The translations under genes were made by a program, and so were the position numbers. This document shows positions 7,328 through 16,050 of a DNA stretch of 27,215 bases, one piece after another; the first letter of the stretch is position 1; every line of letters begins with the position of its first letter. This DNA is from CAZGMC01 sp964526565 (GTDB lineage Bacteria > Pseudomonadota > Alphaproteobacteria > DSM-16000 > Inquilinaceae), in NCBI GenBank assembly GCA_964526565.1, contig CAZGMC010000059.1:1-27215 (forward strand), written 5' to 3'. The notes under the pieces were generated by a model. The model had not been told where the DNA came from. It made no database searches and saw only the letters and a list, made by a program, of their open reading frames with translations.

Positions 7328-8383
7328 CTACGACGGCAGCAGCGACACCGTGGCCACGGCGGCCACTCCCAGCACCAGCACCATCCCCGCCGCCACGTAC
7401 AGCCTGAGCGCCACGGCGATGTCGCCGGGGCCGAGGCCGGCGCGGCCGGGGCCGATCCACGGCTCGTCGGTGATGCGGTCGCCATAGCGGCGCGGCCCGG
7501 ACAGGGCGAAGTCCAGGGCGCCGGCCAGCGCCGCCTCGGGCCAGCCGGCATTGGGCGAGCGGTGGCGGCCGGCGTCGCGGCGCAGGCTCCGCCAGGCGCG
7601 CCGGGCATTCGCCCCCGGCACGACCAGCGCCGCGGCACACAGCGTCAGTCCGGCCAGGCGCGCCGCCGGCCAGTTGGCGGCGTCGTCCAGGCGCGCCGCC
7701 GCCTTGCCGAACGCCTCGTGGCGGAGCGTGCGGTGGCCGATCATGCTGTCCAGGGTGTTGACTGTCTTGTAGGCGAGCAGGCCCGGCAGGCCCAGCAGCA
7801 GGTACCACAGCGCCGGCGCCACCACGCCGTCGGAGAAGTTCTCCGCCAGCGACTCGATGGCGGCGCGGGCGACGCCGGCCTCGTCCAGGCTGTCCGGATC
7901 GCGGCCGACGATCCGTGCCACCGCCGCCCGGCCCTGGGGCAGGCCCTGGGGCAGGCCCTGCGCCAGTCCGGCGGCGACGGCGGCGACATGCTCGTACAGC
8001 CCGCGGAAGGCCAGCAGCGTGCTCGCCAGAATCGCCTCGGCCAGCCAGCCACCCGGCACCGCCGCCAGCCCGAGCGCCAGTCCGCAGCCGGCCGCCGCCG
8101 CCGCCGCGACGGCCACGACGGTCACCGCGGCACCGCGGGCGATCTGACCGGTGCGGGTGTCGCCGCGATTGAAACGGCGGTCGGCCCAGGCGATGCCGCT
8201 CCCGATCAGCGCCACCGGGTGCGGCACGCGCCGGTACAGCCAGTCCGGATCGCCCGTCAGGCCATCGATCAGCAGCGCCAGCAGCAGCACCCAGGCGAGC
8301 GGCGGCAGGTCGGGCGAGAGCGGAAACAGCAGCACGGGAAGGATGGTCCTGCCGGATTGATGGCACCGATGCGGTGACGCCAT
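7328..8383 (-). CDS. cobD: Adenosylcobinamide-phosphate synthase (CobD/CbiB)
   Basis: This inner-membrane protein joins aminopropanol (or its phosphate) to adenosylcobyric acid late in cobalamin synthesis. Signatures are LIDGLTGDPDWLYRRVPHPVALIG near the start, IVGRDPDSLDEAGVARAAIESLAENFSDGVVAPALWYLLLGLPGLLAYKTVNTLDSMIGHR, and SPNAGWPEAALAGALDFALSGPRRYGD, ending in a hydrophobic helix. Several membrane segments are visible (for example around residues 82-105 and the C-terminus). Length 351 aa is slightly over family norm. The loop before IVGRD carries a QGLP tandem repeat. ATG 8383 is assumed; a later start is possible. No cobalamin riboswitch is visible upstream and no other cob gene is nearby. 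Confidence 0.94.
   Translation of the reverse strand: MASPHRCHQSGRTILPVLLFPLSPDLPPLAWVLLLALLIDGLTGDPDWLYRRVPHPVALIGSGIAWADRRFNRGDTRTGQIARGAAVTVVAVAAAAAAGCGLALGLAAVPGGWLAEAILASTLLAFRGLYEHVAAVAAGLAQGLPQGLPQGRAAVARIVGRDPDSLDEAGVARAAIESLAENFSDGVVAPALWYLLLGLPGLLAYKTVNTLDSMIGHRTLRHEAFGKAAARLDDAANWPAARLAGLTLCAAALVVPGANARRAWRSLRRDAGRHRSPNAGWPEAALAGALDFALSGPRRYGDRITDEPWIGPGRAGLGPGDIAVALRLYVAAGMVLVLGVAAVATVSLLPS
7930..7960 (-). repeat. 12-bp tandem array in cobD (2.6 copies)
   Basis: GGCCCTGGGGCA is present twice exactly (7930-7953) plus seven bases of a third copy. On the coding strand it gives QGLPQGLPQG at about residues 142-151, where the family usually has an unrelated helix-turn segment before IVGRD. 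Confidence 0.9.
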
Positions 8384-8505
8384 TGAGCGCGGGAGCCGGC
8401 CGGCGTCAAAACGTTTTCAGCCATGGCGGCGATGAACCGGCCGGCCATGCCGGCGGAGGAGGGGTTGAGGACGGTCAAGGCCGTCCGGGATCAGGCCGGC
8501 GGAAG

Positions 8506-8892
8506 TCAGGCCGGCGGGGGTTCGCTGGATCCGCCCGGCGGATTGCCGGTGCCGATCGCTTCGCTCTGGACGTTCTTGGTGATGACCAGGCCCAGGCTGC
8601 CGCCGAACAGCTGCAGGAACTTGGTCGATTGCACCGGCATCGGGATCTTGCGGTCGATGCAGTACATGATCAGCGCCGCGGCCAGCTCTTCGCGGTGGAC
8701 CATCAGGCGCAGGTCCTGTCCGCCGTCGTCGCGGGCGATCACCACGTCGGCGCGGATCTCCGGCCCCGGCTCGATGGCGAAGCGCAACACCGTGCCCTCG
8801 GGCAGCGGGTTGTCCCGGCGCCTGCGGTGTTCCTTCAGCGCGACGTACATCTCTGCCGAGCTGAAAATGATATGTCGGATTTCCGTCGGCAC
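8506..8892 (-). CDS. Conserved-looking hypothetical protein (128 aa, GTG start)
   Basis: The protein starts PTEIRHIIFSSAEMYVALKEHRRR and continues as an alpha/beta protein (GTVLRFAIEPGPEIRADVVIARDDGGQDLRLMVHREELAAALIMYCIDRKIPMPVQSTKFLQLFGGSLGLVITKN). It resembles small proteins of unknown function that I associate with Rhodospirillales; that is recall, not a search. GTG at 8892 is preferred over an upstream TTG at 8982. GGAG lies about nine bases before it, homology-like sequence begins there, and a promoter-like TTCCCT-N16-TATCAT (8987-8960, minus strand) would place the transcript start downstream of the TTG. The C-terminus is Pro/Gly-rich. No membrane segment or catalytic motif is recognised. 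Confidence 0.7.
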   Translation of the reverse strand: MPTEIRHIIFSSAEMYVALKEHRRRRDNPLPEGTVLRFAIEPGPEIRADVVIARDDGGQDLRLMVHREELAAALIMYCIDRKIPMPVQSTKFLQLFGGSLGLVITKNVQSEAIGTGNPPGGSSEPPPA

Positions 8893-9132
8893 CCGCCGTG
8901 CTCCGCCGTCTGGTTGACCCCGCGCAGGCTCGCCGCCATACCGGCGCAACCACCCATCAATGATACCGGAAACAGCCGGCAAGGGAACGCCCCAATTCAG
9001 CCGTCAGGAATGGTGGCTCGTATCGGAAAGGGCGAACAGGGCAGAGACAATTCACCATAAATACCAGGCAGGACCAAGCGCCGCCGGCCGGGGCGAGGCC
9101 GACGGCGCATGGGCGGCGGCAGCAGGGCAAGG

Positions 9133-9612
9133 TCAGAGCGCAGCCAGGATCGACTCGGCGCTGGTTCCGCTGAGGCCGCTGTCGTCGACGGCCAGTTTGG
9201 TGACGGTGCCGTCCTCGACGATCATGGCGAAGCGCTTGCTGCGCTGGCCCAGGCCGAAGCCGCTGCCGTCCATGGTCAGGCCCAGCTTCTGGGTCAACTC
9301 GCCATTGCCGTCCGACAGCAGCCGGATGTCGGGGCCGCAGCCCGCGCTGGCGCCCCAGGCCTTCATCACGAACGGGTCGTTGACGGCCATGCAGACGATC
9401 TCGTCGACGCCCTTGGACTTGATGTCGCCGGCGTGGGCGATGAAGCCGGGCAGGTGCTTGTTGGTGCAGGTCGGCGTGAACGCGCCGGGGACGGCGAAGA
9501 TGACCACCTTCCTGCCGCTGAACAGCTCGTCGGTGGTGACGTCCTTCATGCCCTCGTCCGAAAGATATTTGAGGGTGGCGGACGGAATCTTGTCGCCTTC
9601 CTGGATGGCCAT
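9133..9612 (-). CDS. Peroxiredoxin, Prx5/AhpE-like redoxin
   Basis: This thiol peroxidase reduces H2O2 or organic peroxides. The peroxidatic Cys49 sits in PGAFTPTC, the PxxxTxxC active-site motif; Cys74 (EIVCMAVNDPFVM) and Cys92 are further cysteines, the former typical of Prx5 sequences. The thioredoxin-fold order GDKIPSATL, VVIFAVPGAFTPTCTNKHLPGF, WGASAGCGPDIRLLSDGNGELTQKLGL and RSKRFAMIVEDG fits Prx5. At 159 aa it has normal length, with no glutaredoxin domain fused. No signal peptide is present, so it acts in the cytoplasm. It lies 90 bp downstream of the ScsB/DsbD-like gene on the same strand; the electron donor is not shown by the sequence. Confidence 0.95.
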   Translation of the reverse strand: MAIQEGDKIPSATLKYLSDEGMKDVTTDELFSGRKVVIFAVPGAFTPTCTNKHLPGFIAHAGDIKSKGVDEIVCMAVNDPFVMKAWGASAGCGPDIRLLSDGNGELTQKLGLTMDGSGFGLGQRSKRFAMIVEDGTVTKLAVDDSGLSGTSAESILAAL

Positions 9613-9702
9613 CGGTTGTTCTCCCTGTTGGCATGGTGCGTGTGGACCGGGCGCGGCGCGCCGCTTCCCGAACGTGGGAATGACGCCAGCCGGAGTCCAG
9701 CA

Positions 9703-12087
9703 TCATCCGCCGGCCGCACCGTCGTCGCGGGCGGCCCTGCCGGTACCGCCGCCGGCGGCGGTGGTGCCGTGCGGCTCGACCGGACCGGCCGCTTCGGCCA
9801 GGACGGCCAGCACCGCGGCTTCGGTCAGCAGCTCGGGCAGCACCACGCCCTCGGGCGCGCCCGGCCCGTAGGCGGCGTTGAACGGGATGCCGTAGCGGCC
9901 GTGACTGGCCAGATAGGCGGCGATGCCGTCGTCGGGCCGGGTCCAGTCGGCGCGCATGGCGACCACGCCGCCGTCGGCCAGTGCCGCCGGCACGGCGCCG
10001 CGGTCCAGCACCAGCGCCTTGTTGGCCTGGCAGGTGAGGCACCAGTCGGCGGTGACGTCGACGAACACGACGCGGCCGTCGGCGACCAGCGCGTCGATGC
10101 GCGCGCGGTCGAACGGCTGCCAGGCCGCCGCCGCCGCCGTCGTCGTCGCCGTCGCTGCCGTTGCCTCGGCATCAGCCACCGGCACCGGCACCGGCCCGTC
10201 GTATCGTGCCGGCACGACGAAAGCCGCACCGGCCAGCACCGCGGCCAGAATGGCGGCCAGAATGGCGGCGGTCGGCCGCAGGACACGGCCCGAGGCGCGG
10301 CGCCGCGCCCACAACAGGGTGGCGATGCCGGCCATGGCGGCGGCCACGCCATGGGCCGCGGGCGACGACACCTGCACCGCCAGGACGGCGAGCAGCCACA
10401 CGGCGGTCAGCACCAGCGCCACCCCGAGCACCCGCCGCAAGGTCACCATCCAGCGCCCCGGCCGCGGCAGGCGGGTCGCCAGCCGGGGCCGGGCGGCGAC
10501 GGCCAGATAGGGCAGGGCCAGGCCGACCCCCAGGGCGGTGAACACGGCCACGATCTCTGCCGCGCCGCGCGACAGGGCGAAGCCGACCGCGGTGCCCAGG
10601 AACGGTGCCGAGCACGGCGTGGCCAGCAGCGTCGCGAAGGCGCCGGTCGCGAAGTGGCCGGCCAGGCCGTGGCCGTCCGATCCGCTGCCGCTGCCACTGC
10701 CACTGCCACTGCCACTGCCACTGGCGCCGGTCCGGGCCAGCCGGTCATTGACGCCCGACGGCAGCGTGACCTCGAACAGGCCGAACAGGTTGCAGGCGAA
10801 CAGCGTTAGCACCAGGATCATGAACACCAGGAACAGCGGCTGCTGGAACTGGATGCCCCAGCCGACCGCACCGCCCGCCGCCTTGACCGCGATGGCGCCG
10901 GCCGCCAGCACCAGGAACGAGGCCAGAATGCCCGCCGCCGAGGCCAGGAATCCAAGTCGCACCCGCCGCGGTGCCTGGCCGCCATGGCTCACCACCGACA
11001 GCAGCTTGAGCGACAGCACCGGCAGCACGCACGGCATCAGGTTGAGGATCAGCCCGCCCAGCACCGCCAGCCCCAGCATGCCGGCAAAGCCCCCAAGCCC
11101 GATGCCGCCGGCGGTTGCGGCCGTGTCCGGCCGGGGGGCCGTGTCCGGCAGGGGGGCCGTGTCCGGCAGGGGGGCCGTGTCCGGCCGGGGGGCCGTCGTT
11201 GACGCGCCGACGGTCGCGGCACGTTCGGCGGCGCGCGGCCCGTCGACAAGGGTCACCGTCACCGGCTGTCCGGCCAGCGCCGGCCCGTCGGCAGGGGCCT
11301 GCAGCACGGCCAGCTCCGCCTCCAGCCGCCGGCCGCCGTCCGACATGGTGACCTCGGGCGCGGCGAACGCCCAGGCGCCGTCGGCTTCGATGAACAGGTC
11401 CGGTGCCGTGAACGGCTCGCGCGCGGTTGCCGCCACGCGCAGCCGGTCGTCGCCGGCCACGGCAACCTGCTCGATGGCCACGCCGACGGCACTGCCGTCG
11501 CCGGGAACGAGGGCGCGGAAGCGATCGATCAGGTTGGCCGCATCGGGGTCGATCGTCGCCGGGCCGGCGGGAACCGCCAGGCTCAGGTCGAACGTGGCCG
11601 GCACGCACAGGTCGCTGCACACCAGCAGGTCGAGCCGCCCGTCGAGCCCGACCGCCGCGCCCGGCCGCGCCGGCGTCACGGCCAGCGGGAAGACCACCTC
11701 GTCGGCATAGCCGAAGGTGTCGATGCCGAACAGGGTGAAGCGGTGCGGCGCCGGCCAGCCCATGTCCACGGCAGCGACGTTGGTCGCCGCGGACCAGTCG
11801 GCCTCCGGCGGCAGGCCGGCATCGCCGGGGGAGCGCCAATAGGTCTTCCACGGCGCCGGCAGGCGTACGTGCAGGCCGGCCGGCAGGGACTCGAGGGCGC
11901 CGGTGCCGTTCACCGCGGCGATGAGCCGCGCCTCGACCTCCACCCCCGGAGTCAACTCGGCCCGCTGCCAGCTGCCCTCGGCGGCCGCGGCAATCCCCGC
12001 CGCCATCAGACCCGCCAGCCCGATCGCTGTCGCGGCGGCGACGGCTGCCGCGCGCCGGCCGGGCACTCCTGTCCTGGTTCGCATCAC
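9703..12087 (-). CDS. ScsB/DsbD-family transmembrane thiol:disulfide reductase
   Basis: This inner-membrane protein passes electrons from cytoplasmic thioredoxin to periplasmic thiol proteins. After a signal peptide (1-36) comes the DsbD-alpha-like domain with Cys157 and Cys161 (CSDLC). The CcdA-like membrane core begins LNLMPCVLPVLSLKLLS (about 350) and holds the second Cys in TPCSAPFLGTAVG. A thioredoxin-like domain with WCLTC (about 683) is at the C-terminus. The CSDLC pair and conserved NLMPCVLP core favour ScsB-like over classical DsbD. At 794 aa it is long, partly from three tandem arrays: PDTAPR/L (about 297-323), Gly-Ser (455-467) and AAIL (606-615). It is divergent from the YqgE gene, with the peroxiredoxin gene downstream. 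Confidence 0.9.
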   Translation of the reverse strand: MMRTRTGVPGRRAAAVAAATAIGLAGLMAAGIAAAAEGSWQRAELTPGVEVEARLIAAVNGTGALESLPAGLHVRLPAPWKTYWRSPGDAGLPPEADWSAATNVAAVDMGWPAPHRFTLFGIDTFGYADEVVFPLAVTPARPGAAVGLDGRLDLLVCSDLCVPATFDLSLAVPAGPATIDPDAANLIDRFRALVPGDGSAVGVAIEQVAVAGDDRLRVAATAREPFTAPDLFIEADGAWAFAAPEVTMSDGGRRLEAELAVLQAPADGPALAGQPVTVTLVDGPRAAERAATVGASTTAPRPDTAPLPDTAPLPDTAPRPDTAATAGGIGLGGFAGMLGLAVLGGLILNLMPCVLPVLSLKLLSVVSHGGQAPRRVRLGFLASAAGILASFLVLAAGAIAVKAAGGAVGWGIQFQQPLFLVFMILVLTLFACNLFGLFEVTLPSGVNDRLARTGASGSGSGSGSGSGSGSDGHGLAGHFATGAFATLLATPCSAPFLGTAVGFALSRGAAEIVAVFTALGVGLALPYLAVAARPRLATRLPRPGRWMVTLRRVLGVALVLTAVWLLAVLAVQVSSPAAHGVAAAMAGIATLLWARRRASGRVLRPTAAILAAILAAVLAGAAFVVPARYDGPVPVPVADAEATAATATTTAAAAAWQPFDRARIDALVADGRVVFVDVTADWCLTCQANKALVLDRGAVPAALADGGVVAMRADWTRPDDGIAAYLASHGRYGIPFNAAYGPGAPEGVVLPELLTEAAVLAVLAEAAGPVEPHGTTAAGGGTGRAARDDGAAGG
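10241..10268 (-). repeat. 12-bp tandem array in the ScsB/DsbD-like gene
   Basis: GCGGCCAGAATG occurs twice exactly (10241-10264) plus GCGG, encoding AAILAAILAA in a membrane helix just before the thioredoxin-like domain. It is the only array in the window inside a predicted membrane segment. Confidence 0.85.
10685..10723 (-). repeat. 6-bp tandem array in the ScsB/DsbD-like gene
   Basis: CTGCCG followed by five exact CTGCCA units (10691-10720) encodes a Gly-Ser run (GASGSGSGSGSGSGSG) in the loop after the second group of membrane helices, before the TPCSAP segment. Confidence 0.95.
11120..11196 (-). repeat. 18-bp tandem array in the ScsB/DsbD-like gene (4 copies)
   Basis: Four units of GCCGTGTCCGGCMGGGGG (11120-11191) differ only at one base (C or A), giving alternating PDTAPR and PDTAPL in the linker between the periplasmic domain and the membrane core. 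The outer two copies share one variant and the inner two the other. Confidence 0.95.
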
Positions 12088-12112
12088 GCCTCGTCGAAAA
12101 GTCCTTTGCCCT

Positions 12113-12141
12113 TTGGCACCCGCGCCCGATTTTTATATAGG
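12113..12141 (+). promoter_or_regulatory. Sigma-70-type promoter for the YqgE gene
   Basis: TTGGCA (12113-12118), a 17-base spacer and TATAGG (12136-12141) give five and four of six matches to consensus. The spot, in an AT-rich patch (tttttatata) of an otherwise GC-rich region about 100 bp before the ATG at 12244, supports it. Confidence 0.5.
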
Positions 12142-12243
12142 TGGTAACCGGAGGGTGCCGTTGTCACATTGCCGTCAGCCGACCGTTACGGCGGACCCCG
12201 TGATGCGGCTGAGCGCGTCAGCCAGAGGGACTTGAGCGCGGTC

Positions 12244-12816
12244 ATGACGGACGACAACCTTAGACATTATCTCACCGGGCAGTTCCTGATGGCCATGCCC
12301 AATATGCCGGATCCGCGGTTCGCCCGGTCGGTCATCTACATGTGCGCGCACAGCGCCGACGGGGCGATGGGGCTGGTCATCAACAAGCCGATGCCGCAGA
12401 TCAGCTTCGTCGACCTGCTGGCACAGCTGGAGATCGATGCGGTCAGGGATGTCAGCCAGCACCGCGTGCAGCTCGGTGGTCCCGTCGAGGCCGGCCGCGG
12501 CTTCGTCCTGCACACCACGGACTTCATGCGCGAAGGCACCATGGTGGTGGACGAGCGGGTGGCGCTGACAGCCACGGTGGACATCCTGAAGGCGATCGCC
12601 TCGGGCGAGGGGCCGCGCCACCACCTGCTGACGCTCGGTTATGCCGGCTGGGGGCCGGGCCAGCTCGATGCGGAGATCCAGGCCAATGGCTGGCTGTCGA
12701 CGCCGGCCGACCCCGACATTCTGTTCGATGCGGATCTGTCCACCAAGTGGGAGCGGGCGATCGCCAAGCTCGGCATCTCGCCGTCCATGCTGTCGGGCGA
12801 GGCCGGCCACGCCTGA
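12244..12816 (+). CDS. YqgE/AlgH family protein
   Basis: Members are small cytoplasmic proteins of uncertain role; AlgH was named for an effect on alginate regulation, and structures show no clear active site. The family pattern is clear: LTGQFLMAMPNMPDPRFARSVIYMCAHSADGAMGLVINKPM, then VQLGGPVEAGRGFVLHTTDF, ALTATVDILKAIASGEGP, LLTLGYAGWGPGQLDAEIQANGWL and a final DILFDADLSTKWERAIAKLGIS. At 190 aa it has family length. ATG 12244 is taken because the conserved sequence starts just after it; the best Shine-Dalgarno-like AGAGGGA (12224-12230) is rather far, and an in-frame TTG at 12232 is too close to it. No operon partner is present. Confidence 0.95.
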   Translation: MTDDNLRHYLTGQFLMAMPNMPDPRFARSVIYMCAHSADGAMGLVINKPMPQISFVDLLAQLEIDAVRDVSQHRVQLGGPVEAGRGFVLHTTDFMREGTMVVDERVALTATVDILKAIASGEGPRHHLLTLGYAGWGPGQLDAEIQANGWLSTPADPDILFDADLSTKWERAIAKLGISPSMLSGEAGHA

Positions 12817-13011
12817 ACGACGCGCCGCCGGGACCGCCGCCGCCGGGCGTGACCGTGCCGGAGCGGTGCGGAGTCGATAATCCTTACAGTTTTTCCGGGG
12901 TTTTAAACCTTCCGCACAGGGTCGGGCGCGGAGTTTGACCCTCATGTCTGCGTGAAATCAACGTCTTCCGCCGCTGCCTGCCAGGCCGGCCGTTTGACAT
13001 CCGTGTCGAAA

Positions 13012-13033
13012 ATGTGTCAAATTTTTAAGACAC
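13012..13033. promoter_or_regulatory. Dyad upstream of the sigma-54 promoter
   Basis: TGTGTC (13012-13017) and GACACA (13028-13033) form a perfect 6-bp inverted repeat around an AT-rich 10-base centre. It lies about 120 bp upstream of the -24 element, a usual distance for enhancer-binding activators of sigma-54. Which protein would bind is unknown. Confidence 0.4.
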
Positions 13034-13149
13034 AAGGGGTAAGCCCCGTTGCCCTGCCACACCGCCTGTCCATGGCCTGCGCAACCGTTCATTGATCTGC
13101 CCGCAGAGGCTCAGGCAGGAACCCCTGGTGTCGGAAGGAAGAGGTGTCG

Positions 13150-13165
13150 TGGCACGGGGCTTGCT
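13150..13165 (+). promoter_or_regulatory. Sigma-54 (RpoN) -24/-12 promoter
   Basis: TGGCACGGGGCTTGCT matches the RpoN consensus TGGCACG-N4-TTGCW at every specified base, with the invariant GG and GC 10 bases apart. It points at the PilZ gene, whose ATG lies about 100 bp downstream, so the start of transcription would be near 13177. Confidence 0.7.
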
Positions 13166-13268
13166 TGTCTTTGACGCAGGCTTTGGCGAAGTTTGCAGCG
13201 GGCACGGCCAGCCACGGCGGCAGCAGGCCGGGCATTTCTACAAACAAGACATTATGCGGGGGTGATGC

Positions 13269-13850
13269 ATGAAACTCGATGCGCTGGCGAACGAACTGGC
13301 CGAACGCTGGGCCCCGCTGTTGCGCCCCATGGACTGGCGGCAGCGGCTGCGCGTGCTTGGCGAGATTCATGAAAAGCTGCTCGAGGACCTGGGCAACTTC
13401 GACGTCTATGCCGAACTGTCGCCCCGCTTCATCGCCGGGCTGATCGAGAAGATGAGCAATGGCGCCGTCATCTCGCTCGAGCAGGCGCACATCTATGCCA
13501 ACTCCAGCGATCCCCGCCACCGCGCGGCCTCGGGCGACTGGTTCCGCCGCAGCCGCTGCGGTGAGACCGCCGTGATTTCTCCGGTGCCGGACCGGCGCGT
13601 GGCGAGGCGGCATCCGGTCAACCGTCCGGCCTCTTTCCACGGCAATGCGGGCAGGTCGCTTGACTGCTGGCTGGTCAACCTGTCGCGCAGCGGCGCCCTG
13701 ATCACGGCACCGGACATCCCCGACACGGGCAGCGAGATCGTGCTGAACATTCCCGAGGTGGGCGCGGCCGTTGGCGACGTCGTTCGCGTGGCACCGCCCA
13801 CTTTCGCCCTCCACTTCCACACGCCGCTGGCGGACCACCCGCTGCACTGA
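13269..13850 (+). CDS. PilZ-domain protein (putative c-di-GMP effector)
   Basis: PilZ domains bind cyclic di-GMP and act on motility, polysaccharide export or surface behaviour. The C-terminal half (from about residue 108) fits a PilZ domain: the arginine-rich RRVARRHPVNRPASF stands for RxxxR, NLSRSGALI corresponds to the (D/N)xSxxG motif, then beta strands EIVLNIPEVGAAVGDVVRVAPPTFALHF. The N-terminal 90 residues are helical and charged (RQRLRVLGEIHEKLLEDLGNFDVYAELSPRFIAGLIEKM) and I do not recognise them. Length is 193 aa, with no membrane segment. The ribosome binding site GGGGGTG lies just before ATG 13269. Sigma-54 control is suggested by the promoter upstream. It converges with the DUF3501 gene, 40 bp away. 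Confidence 0.78.
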   Translation: MKLDALANELAERWAPLLRPMDWRQRLRVLGEIHEKLLEDLGNFDVYAELSPRFIAGLIEKMSNGAVISLEQAHIYANSSDPRHRAASGDWFRRSRCGETAVISPVPDRRVARRHPVNRPASFHGNAGRSLDCWLVNLSRSGALITAPDIPDTGSEIVLNIPEVGAAVGDVVRVAPPTFALHFHTPLADHPLH

Positions 13851-13890
13851 GCGGGATTGGCCGCCTGGGGCTGCGCCGGTCGCGAAGCGG

Positions 13891-14490
13891 TCAGTCCAGG
13901 TCGCCGGCCAGTTCGGTGCGGGTGGCCTCGGACATCACCGCCATGTGCGCATAGCTGGGGTGGTTGATGCCGACGACGACACGGGTGCCGGGCTCCTTGA
14001 ACCTGGCCGCCTGTTGCGGCGTCATGCGGAAGTGGATGAACTGCACCGACGAGGCCTTGCCCCCGGCCGTGGTCCGGTCGACGTCGGTCTCGGGGGCGCC
14101 GGGAACGACCTCGCCGGCGAACTCCAGCGTCGCCGTCTCCTCGACGCCGCCCAGGGCATCCAGCACCTGCTTGCGCCGCACCGCGTCGCCGATCTCGAAC
14201 ATGACGGTGGCGACCAGCTCGTTGCCCTGCGGGATCAACGGGTTGTAGGCGTGCAGCTCGTCCTTGATCTGCGCCTCGCCGCCCTTCTCGATGCGCAGCA
14301 TCTCGTGGATCTGCAGCCACATCGTGTCGTAGTTCTCGAAGTAGAACGTTGCGTCCGGGCCCACCGGAATGCGCCGGTTCTGCTTGACCGGCAGCAGCGC
14401 CCGGCGCTTGTCGGCGCGGACCTTTTCGTACTCGTCGAGCGACAGGATGTCGTCGCGGCTGATCTCGCGGCGGTGACCGTGATGGCTCAT
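13891..14490 (-). CDS. DUF3501 family protein
   Basis: DUF3501 proteins have no assigned reaction but often sit beside rubrerythrin and a two-cluster Fe-S oxidoreductase, as here. The family pattern includes REISRDDILSLDEYEKVRADKRRALLPVKQNRRIPVGPDATFYFENYDTMWLQIHEMLRIEKGG, then DELHAYNPLIPQGNELVATVMFEI, and the ending VQFIHFRMTPQQAARFKEPGTRVVVGINHPSYAHMAV. Its 199 aa contain no Cys clusters, membrane segments or signal peptide. ATG 14490 (MSHHGHRREI) is preferred over an ATG 13 codons upstream, because conserved sequence follows it closely. The gene lies 43 bp downstream of the Fe-S protein gene and is probably the last of the operon. Confidence 0.9.
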   Translation of the reverse strand: MSHHGHRREISRDDILSLDEYEKVRADKRRALLPVKQNRRIPVGPDATFYFENYDTMWLQIHEMLRIEKGGEAQIKDELHAYNPLIPQGNELVATVMFEIGDAVRRKQVLDALGGVEETATLEFAGEVVPGAPETDVDRTTAGGKASSVQFIHFRMTPQQAARFKEPGTRVVVGINHPSYAHMAVMSEATRTELAGDLD

Positions 14491-14533
14491 GGCAGCGTCC
14501 GGACGTTGCGGGACAGAAAGGCTGGGCACGGGC

Positions 14534-15874
<1,341 letters not shown>

Positions 15875-15992
15875 GTCTGGTCGTCTCCGGCGGACGCCCC
15901 CTTTTCGAGGGGACGACCAAGCGTCACCGGCCGGGTCTTGATACTCTGTGGCCGCGAATGCAGCGGCCGAACGCGGTCGGCTGGGGCAGGCA

Positions 15993-16017
15993 CGGGGATC
16001 CCGCCCTGGGATCCCCG
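15993..16017. repeat. Perfect hairpin between rubrerythrin and Fe-S genes
   Basis: CGGGGATCCC (15993-16002), loop GCCCT, and GGGATCCCCG (16008-16017) form a 10-bp perfect stem inside the 176-bp gap of the putative operon; GAGCGCGGGCCCGCG follows directly. The composition resembles dispersed palindromes of alphaproteobacteria. It could be such a repeat or an mRNA processing or attenuation site; no T-run follows. Confidence 0.65.
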
Positions 16018-16050
16018 CTCGAGCGCGGGCCCGCGATCCGGGCCGGCGCC

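Larger units (their letters stand above)
12817..13268. other. 452-bp regulatory intergenic region before the PilZ gene
   Basis: No gene is evident. The stretch 12875-13035 is clearly less GC-rich than the rest. It holds a sigma-70-like TTGACA (12993-12998) with a weak TCAAAT 17 bases on (13016-13021), a dyad TGTGTC-N10-GACACA (13012-13033), a short GGGG-TAAG-CCCC stem (13035-13046) and a consensus sigma-54 promoter (13150-13165). The length and content suggest a regulated upstream region for the PilZ gene. No tRNA or clear terminator for the YqgE gene was found. Confidence 0.6.

Noticed and set aside
8384..8505. Cobalamin riboswitch before cobD
   Set aside because: The 122-bp upstream gap shows no B12-box-like sequence and is short for this riboswitch.
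13012..13033. Reading the dyad as a NifA site
   Set aside because: NifA sites are TGT-N10-ACA; here the closest TGT and ACA are 12 or 16 bases apart, and no nitrogen fixation gene is nearby.
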